A stretch of DNA of 64,000 bases from Cyprinodon diabolis. Its lineage: Eukaryota > Chordata > Actinopteri > Cyprinodontiformes > Cyprinodontidae. The stretch spans positions 1-64,000 of the forward strand of contig JARPUW010000300.1 in NCBI GenBank assembly GCA_030533445.1, given 5' to 3'. Under the pieces are notes generated by a model. It saw nothing but the letters and a program-made list of their open reading frames with translations. It was not told the origin of the DNA and did no database searches. Each line of letters begins with the position of its first letter. Positions within the stretch are counted from its first letter, which is position 1. The position numbers and the translations under genes are program-made. Below, one piece after another: positions 1 through 6,569 of the stretch.

Positions 1-185
1 AGGCTTTTATTTTGTAGGGTCCCTGGAGTCTTATTTTGAAAGTCTATCAGTGCTGAGTGGCAAGGGAAGTGTCATGTACAGCAGTCATATAGTATCCATT
101 TCCCAATGTTAAATCAGTCCTTTCACCCTCCATTAGATTAATATGTGCTGTTTAAAACAGCAGAGGTAAAATCTGTTTGAAGCTT
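1..185. repeat. Truncated ~290-bp repeat (copy D3) at unit start
   Basis: The opening AGGCTTTTATTTTGTAGGG and the following GAGTCTTATTTTGAAAGTC are shared with copies starting at 2648 and 2947. Further in, ATCCATTTCCCAATGTTAAA matches ATCCATTTCCAAATGTTAAA of the 2648 copy. Similarity fades after about 185, where the ~230-bp monomer block begins. The right edge is approximate. Confidence 0.8.
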
Positions 186-1790
186 GGTAACCTTGACAAC
201 GCTTAACGAGCCTCTCACTGACACAGACAACAGCTGCACTCACTATTGGTTTCTTCTTCCCAGGCTTTTTTGTATGGGAAGAACGGCACCGAACAAACGA
301 CTACTGATCAAAAACCGTATGAGTTATTCAAAAAACATTTTCACCATGAGCATCAGCAATCCTTCGACTCCAACTATACCAACTTTGGTGTATGTGTGTC
401 ATTCAGAAAAATATTTATGACGAGTTGAAAACACATAGTCTGATTCGTTTTTCTCCCATCTTCAGCTCAAAAAGAATGGAGAAAGGCTGAAACTCTCATC
501 CACTTTAGGTTGGTCTGGAGGGTTTTTAAGGCAAAGTATTAATCCTACCGTAATTCCGAAGACATTGTGTGAGTCCAGAGGTTTCAGTCTACAAACTGAC
601 CAAAAATGGTGACTGTAGCTCCAAATATGTGGCCGTGAGGGCGAGAATAAGATGTTTGATCTTAAAAAATGGCCGCCTCACACTAAGATTTCAGCAGCTG
701 CACTCTAGCAGGCTGCTGCAGAAGCTAACTGTCAGCTAGCTTCCAGGTGCTTACCCTCCGAACAAACGACTGCTGAGCAAAAACCGTAAAAGATATCTGA
801 AAAATTCTTTCAGTGAAAGCAACATCTATCCTTTGTCTCAGACTGGGGTAACCTTCATGTCTGTAGGTCTTTCACAACCCAAAACGAAGCACAAACAAAA
901 TGGTTGGCCCACCTGCTCCTCCCTTTGTTTGAACTGCAGGACCTCACTCTCACTCACCTTTTAGCTGCTAAAGCACCCCTCCGAACAAACGACTGCTGAG
1001 TAAAAACCGTAAAAGGTATCTGAAAAATTCTTTTTATCTAAGCGACAGCTATATCTTGTCTTCAATTGGAGTAACTTTCATGGCTGTAGGTCATCTACAA
1101 ACTGAATGGGAAGAGAAAGAAAAAGAAAAAACGTTTCATCACACCTAAGCTTCTAATTGAGCTAGCTGCAGCAGGTCACTGTCACTCAGCTTTCAGGTGC
1201 TTAAAATGTCCTCCGAACAAACGACTGCTGAGCAAAAACCGTATGAGTTATTCAAAAAATTTTTTCACCGTGAGCGTCAGTCATCCTTCGACTCCAACTA
1301 TGCCAACTTTGGTGTATGTGTGTCATTCAGAAAAATATTTATGACGAGTTTAAAACACATAGTCGGATTCGTTTTTCTCCCCTCTTCTGCTCCAAAACCA
1401 ATGAAAAACGGCTCTGATTTTCATCGACTTTAGGTCGGTCTGGAGGGTTTTTAAGGAAAAGTATTAATCCTACCGTAATTCCGAAGATATTGTGTGGGTC
1501 CAGAGATTTCAGTCTACAAACTGACCAAAAATGGTGACTCTAGCTATAAATATGTGGCCGTGAGGGCGAGTTTAAAATGTTTTTTTGTGTTTAAAAAACG
1601 CCTGCCTCACACTCTAGCTTTTCAGTTGCTCCACTCTAGCAGGCTGGATTTTGCTAAAACTTTGTGGCGCTTGAGGTCTGATTATACAAAAACCGTAGCA
1701 GTTATCAACATACCGTCTTCAGTTTTAAATAGACGAAGGATTTATCTACAAACTGAGCTTCAAACTGTTTTTCTAGGTGAATGTATGCCG
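186..1790. repeat. Block of seven diverged ~230-bp monomers
   Basis: An ACCGT core recurs at 314, 547, 783, 1006, 1238, 1472 and 1692, giving spacings of 233, 236, 223, 232, 234 and 220. Flanks sort the copies into types. The first and fifth are followed by ATGAGTTATTCAAAA (type A), the second and sixth by AATTCCGAAGA (type B), and the third and fourth by AAAAGATATC or AAAAGGTATC (C and C'). The seventh (D) is the most diverged. Four of them are preceded by CCGAACAAACGACT (289, 758, 981, 1213). The A-B pair recurs at 924-925 bp, so the block is 1.75 copies of a four-monomer repeat. Outer edges are estimated. The block contains stop codons in all frames and does not look coding. Confidence 0.88.
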
Positions 1791-2020
1791 ACACAGTGAA
1801 GTGCTGTTTTTTATGCTTTTTTTTTCCTCTCCCCATTCATTTCCTATGGGATTTTTTTGCGACGTTTTCGCTAATAATTCGCAAACCTTCGGACTAATGA
1901 GAAAGTTTTATACAAGCACACATCACCCCATTGGTCCCGACGCGTGTGCCAACTTTGGGCCCGATCCGCCAAACCGTGCGGGACTAGTTACGCGCCGAAG
2001 TTTTGGGTATACGGGAGAAT
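1791..2020. repeat. T-rich then CpG-bearing tail before the AAT tract
   Basis: This stretch opens with poly-T runs (GTTTTTTATG, then TTTTTTTTT) and CCCCATTCATTTCCTATGGG. It continues with a CpG-bearing section around 1861-2010 containing GCGACG, CCGACGCG, CCCGATCCGCC and GTTACGCGCCG, then runs into the AAT tract. I see no internal repeat of the ~230-bp type here. From memory it resembles the 3' part of dispersed teleost repeats that end in (TAA)n plus a GC hairpin; this could not be checked. CpG sites vary between units: GTTACGCGCCG here, GTTATGCGCCG in unit 2, GTTACGTGCCG in units 4, 7, 8, 11, 12 and 19. Confidence 0.55.
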
Positions 2021-2095
2021 TATAATAATAATAATACGCGGAATAAATATGTGCAATAGTAGTAGGTGGGCCATGCCTTCGGCATGTGGCCCCCC
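2021..2095. repeat. AAT tract with one 60-bp hairpin module
   Basis: An AAT run is followed by one module at 2036-2095 that begins ACGCGGAATAAATATG and ends in six C. Within it, outer arms GGGCC and GGCCC and inner arms ATGCC and GGCAT form a hairpin with a TTC loop and a two-base GT bulge on the 3' side. On the minus strand the loop reads C(GAA)G. Confidence 0.9.
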
Positions 2096-2133
2096 AACTA
2101 GAAAATTTCTAAAGAAATTTTGAGGGGGGCCAC
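2086..2133. repeat. AT-rich perfect hairpin within a 10-bp inverted repeat
   Basis: Arms AAAATTTC (2102-2109) and GAAATTTT (2114-2121) pair perfectly around a TAAA loop. They are nested inside GTGGCCCCCC (2086-2095) and its exact complement GGGGGGCCAC (2124-2133). The left outer arm is the end of the hairpin module, so it is missing in units without a module, where only the inner AT hairpin and the right arm remain. Confidence 0.85.
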
Positions 2134-2350
2134 CTACTGCCCGTCTGGGGAACCGGGCCAATACGGCCCTGGCAAGTGACGTCGGGGCTCCCCAGACCAA
2201 CTGCTTACGCCTTTGAGGGCTGCTGAGGGAAGGAAAGAGGGCAAGTTCATGGGCAAAGAGAGCTGTGTGCCACTTGTGCTGAAATCTGGGAAATAGACGT
2301 GCACAGCGTATGATGCACAAGGGTAATATGGGTTGTCCATATTGAAACAC
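2134..2350. repeat. GC-rich stem region between AT hairpin and GC boxes
   Basis: CTGGGGA at 2145-2151 is the inverse complement of TCCCCAG at 2189-2195. Between them GGGCC (2155-2159) and GGCCC (2165-2169) pair around AATAC. The rest, including GAGGGAAGGAAAGAGGG and a GCACAAGGGTAATATGGG stretch, shows no repeat or gene that I can recognise. Units differ here in linked sites: TGACGTCG versus TGATGTCG, CAAGTTCATGG versus CTAGGTCATGG, and GAAACACAG versus GAACCGCAG. Confidence 0.6.
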
Positions 2351-2368
2351 AGTGGGTAAAGCCCAGTT

Positions 2369-2606
2369 GGCGGGCTTCGCCCGCCTGCTAGGAGCCATCT
2401 CAGTGAAGAAAAAAATCACCAATGGCGGGCTCTGCCCGCCTTCTAAGAGCCATTGCAGTGATGAAATCACCAATGGCGGGCTCCGCCCGCCTGCTAAGAG
2501 CCATTGCAGTGATGTAATCACCTTTGGCGGGCTCCGCCCGCCTGTTACCATTGGCGGGCTACGCCCGCCTTCTAAGAGCCATTGCAGTGATGAAATCACC
2601 AATGGC
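2369..2606. repeat. GC-box palindrome cluster, unit 1 (five boxes, A type)
   Basis: Five palindromic boxes have arms GGCGGGC and GCCCGCC around three-base loops (TTC, TCT, TCC, TCC, TAC). Between boxes lies a second hairpin with outer arms GCCATTG and CAATGGC, a two-base CA bulge, inner arms GTGAT and ATCAC and a GAA loop. The third linker is TGATGTAATCACCTTTGG and the fourth is shortened to TGTTACCATT. Nearly every base sits in a potential stem. The TAC loop of the last box is seen only in this unit. Confidence 0.92.
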
Positions 2607-2647
2607 AATGAGCAATATGCCAGAATGTATGAGTGTGTATAAGGAAG

Positions 2648-2946
2648 AGGCTTTTATTCTGTAGAGTCCTTGTAGTCTTATTTTGAAAGTCTATCATGAA
2701 TGTGCATCAAAAGATGGGTCACGCCCAGCAGTGATATAGAATCCATTTCCAAATGTTAAATCACTGGTTTTCCATGTTATTAGGTGAATAGTTGCTGTAT
2801 TACAGAGTAAATGGGAGACTTTTATTGTGAAATTTGCTCTGGGGTGTGTTTTGAAAAGGTCACTAGAGTCTAATAAAAACAACCTGGAAGAGTTTGGGTC
2901 ATAATGTTGAGCCATTTGCATCAATTAATGCATTACTATAATCTAG
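2648..2946. repeat. ~290-bp repeat, copy D1
   Basis: The copy starts AGGCTTTTATTCTGTAGAG and is about 299 bp. It shares with D2 the elements GTCTTATTTTGAAAGTC, CCATTTCCAAATGTTAAATC, TTCCATGTTATTAGG, AAATTTGCT, GGTGTGTTTT, TAGAGTCTA and GAGTTTGGGTCATAATG in the same order. A second, weaker start-like site (AGACTTTTATTGTGAAATT, about 2815) lies about half-way, suggesting an older ~150-bp monomer that was doubled. Confidence 0.88.
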
Positions 2947-3237
2947 AGGCTTTTATTTTGTAGGGTCCCTGGAGTCTTATTTTGAAAGTCCAACAGAGTT
3001 GTGTTTATAGAAAATGTTCAGACCCGTCAATGATAGTTGATTACTTTCCAATCATTAAATCACTCTTTTTCCATGTTATTAGGGCAGTAGATGAAGCGGA
3101 AATGGGAGGCTTTTATTTTGAAATTTGCTATAGGGTGTGTTTTAAACAGTCTCCTAGAGTCTATTCTCTAAAACGGGGTTGAGTTTGGGTCATAATGTTG
3201 AGCCATATAGAGCAATAAATATATGTAAAAAATATAG
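2947..3237. repeat. ~290-bp repeat, copy D2
   Basis: This copy, about 291 bp, is the second member of the pair and runs directly into the truncated third copy that opens unit 2. The half-way internal start-like site is clearer here (AGGCTTTTATTTTGAAATT at about 3107), supporting a ~150-bp ancestral monomer. D1, D2 and D3 have kept separate identities in every unit, so they diverged before the 3.2-kb unit was amplified. Confidence 0.88.
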
Positions 3238-5253
3238 AGGCTTTTATTTTGTAGGGTCCCTGGAGTCTTATTTTGAAAGTCTATCAGTGCTGAGTGGCAA
3301 GGGAAGTGTCATGGACAGCAGTCATATAGTATCCATTTCCCAATGTTAAATCAGTCCTTTCACCCTCCATTAGATTAATATGTGCTGTTTAAAACAGCAG
3401 AGGTAAAATCTGTTTGAAGCTTGGTAACCTTGACAACGCTTAACGAGCCTCTCACTGACACAGACAACAGCTGCACTCACTATTCGTTTCTTCTTCCCAG
3501 GCTTTTTTGTATAGGAAGAACGGCACCGAACAAACGACTACTGATCAAAAACCGTATGAGTTATTCAAAAAACATTTTCACCATGAGCATCAGCAATCCT
3601 TCGACTCCAACTATACCAACTTTGGTGTATGTGTGTCATTCAGAACAATATTTATGACGACTTGAAAACACATAGTCTGATTCGTTTCTCTCCCATCTTC
3701 AGCTCAAAAAGAATGGAGAAAGGCTGAAACTCATCGACTTTAGGTTGGTCTGGAGGGTTTTTAAGGAAAAGTATTAATCCTACCGTAATTCCGAAGACAT
3801 TGTGTGAGTCCAGAGGTTTCAGTCTACAAACTGACCAAAAATGGTGACTGTAGCTCCAAATATGTGGCCGTGAGGGCGAGAATAAGATGTTTGATCTTAA
3901 AAAAATGGCCGCCTCACACTAAATTTCAGCAGCTGCACTCTAGCAGGCTGCTGCAGAAGCTAACTGTCAGCTAGCTTCCAGGTGCTTACCCTCCGAACAA
4001 ACGACTGCTGAGCAAAAACCGTAAAAGATATCTGAAAAATTCTTTCAGTGAAAGCAACATCTATCCTTTGTCTCAGACTGGGGTAACCTTCATGTCTGTA
4101 GGTCTTTCACAACCCAAAACGAAGCACAAACAAAATGGTTGGCCCACCTGCTCCTCCCTTTGTTTGAACTGCAGGACCTCACTCTCACTCACCTTTTAGC
4201 TGCTAAAGCACCCCTCCGAACAAACGACTGCTGAGTAAAAACCGTAAAAGGTATCTGAAAAATTCTTTTTATCTAAGCGACAGCTATATCTTGTCTTCAA
4301 TTGGAGTAACTTTCATGGCTGTAGGTCATCTACAAACTGAACGGGAAGAGAAAGAAAAAGAAAAAACGTTTCATCACACCTAAGCTTCTAATTGAGCTAG
4401 CTGCAGCAGGTCACTGTCACTCAGCTTTCAGGTGCTTAAAATGTCCTCCGAACAAACGACTGCTGAGCAAAAACCGTATGAGTTATTCAAAAAATTTTTT
4501 CACCGTGAGCGTCAGTCATGCTTCGACTCCAACTATGCCAACTTTGGTGTATGTGTGTCATTCAGAAAAATATTTATGACGAGTTTAAAACACATAGTCT
4601 GATTCGTTTTTCTCCCCTCTTCTGCTCCAAAACCAATGAAAAACGGCTCTGATTTTCATCGACTTTAGGTCGGTCTGGAGGGTTTTTAAGGAAAAGTATT
4701 AATCCTACCGTAATTCCGAAGATATTGTGTGGGTCCAGAGATTTCAGTCTACAAACTGACCAAAAATGGTGACTCTAGCTATAAATATGTGGCCGTGAGG
4801 GCGAGTTTAAAATGTTTTTTTGTGTTTAAAAAACGCCTGCCTCACACTCTAGCTTTTCAGTTGCTCCACTCTAGCAGGCTGGATTTTGCTAAAACTTTGT
4901 GGCGCTTGAGGTCTGATTATACAAAAACCGTAGCAGTTATCAACATACCGTCTTCAGTTTTAAATAGACGAAGGATTTATCTACAAACTGAGCTTCAAAC
5001 TGTTTTTCTAGGTGAATGTATGCCGACACAGTGAAGTGCTGTTTTTTATGCTTTTTTTTTCCTCTCCCCATTCATTTCCTATGGGATTTTTTTGCGACGT
5101 TTTCGCTAATAATTCGCAAACCTTCGGACTAATGAGAAAGTTTTATACAAGCACACATCACCCCATTGGTCCCGACGCGTGTGCCAACTTTGGGCCCGAT
5201 CCGCCAAACCGTGCGGGACTAGTTATGCGCCGAAGTTTTGGGTATACGGGAGA

Positions 5254-5399
5254 ATTATAATAATAATAATACGCGGAATAAATATGTGCAATAGTAGTAG
5301 GTGGGCCATGCCTTCGGCATGTGGCCCCCCAATAATAATACGCGGAATAAATATGTGCAATAGTAGTAGGTGGGCCATGCCTTCGGCATGTGGCCCCCC
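5254..5399. repeat. AAT tract with two hairpin modules, unit 2
   Basis: Modules lie at 5271-5330 and 5340-5399, 69 bp apart, joined by AATAATAAT. The 60-bp cores look identical. Confidence 0.92.
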
Positions 5400-5672
5400 A
5401 ACTAGAAAATTTCTAAAGAAATTTTGAGGGGGGCCACCTACTGCCCATCTTGGGAACAGGGCCAATACGGCCCTGGCAAGTGATGTCGGGGCTCCCCAGA
5501 CCAACTGCTTACGCCTTTGAGGGCTGCTGAGGGAAGGAAAGAGGGCTAGGTCATGGGCAAAGAGAGCTGTGTGCCACTTGTGCTGAAATCTGGGAAATAG
5601 ACGTGCACAGCGTATGATGCAAAAGGGTAATATGGGTTGTCCATATTGAACCGCAGTGGGTAAAGCTCAGTT

Positions 5673-5938
5673 GGTGGGCTCCGCCCGCCTGCTAGGAGCC
5701 CTTGCAGCGATGAAAAAAATCCCCAATGGCGGGCATTGCCCGCCTGCTAAGAGCCATTGCAGTGATGAAATCACCAATGGCGGGATCCGCCCGCCTGCTA
5801 GGAGCCATTGCAGTGATGAAAAAAATCACCATTGGCGGGCTCCGCCCGCCTCCTAACAGCCATTGCAGTGATGAAATCACCAATGGCGGGCTCCGCCCGC
5901 CTTCTAAAAGCCATTGCAGTGATGAAATTACAAATGGC
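5673..5938. repeat. GC-box palindrome cluster, unit 2 (five boxes, B type)
   Basis: The first box is GGTGGGC/GCCCGCC. The second has an ATT loop (CGGGCATTGCCCG). The third reads GGCGGGATCCGCCCGCC, a change unique to this unit. The linker before the fourth box holds an A-run (GATGAAAAAAATCACC), as does the first linker. The cluster ends in ATTACAAATGGCTATAAG rather than the A-type ending. Confidence 0.92.
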
Positions 5939-6569
5939 TATAAGCAATATGCCAGAATGTATGAGTGTGTATAAGGAAGAGGCTTTTATTTTGTAGAGTC
6001 CCTGTAGTCTTATTTTGAAAGTCTATCATGGAAGTGCATCTATAGATGGGTCATGCCCAGCAGTGATATAGAATCCATTTCCAAATGTTAAATCACTGGT
6101 TTTCCATGTTATTAGGTGAATAGTTCCTGTATTACAGAGTAAATGGGGGACTTTTATTGTGAAATTTGCTCTGGGGTGTGTTTTGAAAAGGTCACTAGAG
6201 TCTAATAAAAACAACCTGGAAGAGTTTGGGTCATAATGTTGAGCCATTTGCATCAATTAATGCATTAGTATAATCTAGAGGCTTTTATTTTGTAGGGTCC
6301 CTGGAGTCTTATTTTGAAAGTCCAACAGAGTTGTGTTTAGAGAAAATGTTCAGACCCATCAATGATAGTTGATGACTTTCCAATCGTTAAATCACTCTTT
6401 TTCCATTTTATTAGGGCAGTAGATGAAGCGGAAATGGGAGGCTTTTATTTTGAAATTTGCCATAGGGTGTGTTTTAAACAGTCTCCTAGAGTCTATTCTC
6501 TAAAATGGGGTTGAGTTTGGGTCATAATGTTGAGCCATATAGGGCAATAAATATATGTAAAAAATATAG

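Larger units (their letters stand above)
1..3237. repeat. Satellite unit 1 (reference unit, 3,237 bp)
   Basis: This copy is used as the reference for sub-element positions. It contains a truncated ~290-bp repeat at 1-185, seven ~230-bp monomers at about 186-1790, a T-rich tail to about 2020, one AAT/hairpin module to 2095, an AT hairpin at 2102-2121, a GC-rich stem region to 2350, five GC boxes at 2369-2606 and two full ~290-bp repeats at 2648-2946 and 2947-3237. Its first ~2,035 bases match unit 13 line for line at offset 38,940, including the rare GTCATGTACAGC variant. After the module junction it no longer matches unit 13. Its last 600 bases share GCATTACTATA and TATAGAGCAAT variants with the end of unit 12. 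Confidence 0.95.
3238..6569. repeat. Satellite unit 2 (3,332 bp; two modules; B-type tail)
   Basis: The head carries TTTTTGTATAGGAAG, CACTAAATTTCAGC and TCAGTCATGCTTCG variants shared only with unit 10. The tail starts CCCATCTTGGGAACAGGG, a form otherwise seen in units 5 and 17, and has the B-type GC-box cluster. Head and tail therefore have different closest relatives, with the switch at the AAT/module tract (5254-5399). The ~290-bp pair starts at 5980. Confidence 0.94.

Noticed and set aside
240..275. Splice-acceptor-like TTTCTTCTTCCCAGG in each unit
   Set aside because: A pyrimidine tract with CAG is common by chance, and I find no paired donor, exon-like open frame or coding sequence around it.
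1494..1799. A 101-codon open frame on the plus strand, found in nearly every unit with almost the same translation
   Set aside because: It begins with GTG, lies inside diverged ~230-bp monomers, has no recognisable domain and is broken by one extra T in units 6 (about 17,821) and 18 (about 55,996). Its conservation follows from unit similarity alone.
2036..2133. Terminal inverted repeat of a DNA transposon or MITE (GTGGCCCCCC / GGGGGGCCAC)
   Set aside because: No target-site duplication flanks the arms, no transposase is present, and the left arm disappears along with the modules, which fits repeat expansion better than excision.
2145..2195. Possible tRNA, 5S rRNA or snRNA gene in the GC-rich stem region
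   Set aside because: There is an inverted repeat, but no cloverleaf, no A/B box pair followed by a T-run terminator, and no recognisable rRNA or snRNA sequence. The unit also lacks 18S, 5.8S and 28S sequence, so it is not a ribosomal spacer as far as seen.
2369..2606. CRISPR-like array (regular short repeats with palindromes)
   Set aside because: Both repeat and spacer are conserved, period is irregular (~26 to ~57 bp), there are no cas genes and the context is eukaryotic satellite DNA.
1988..2608. Minus-strand frame of about 180-230 codons rich in GGRSPP repeats, present in A-type units
   Set aside because: It is translation of the GC-box palindromes and linkers. The opposite strand is also open with a mirror-like repeat peptide, as expected for palindromic DNA.
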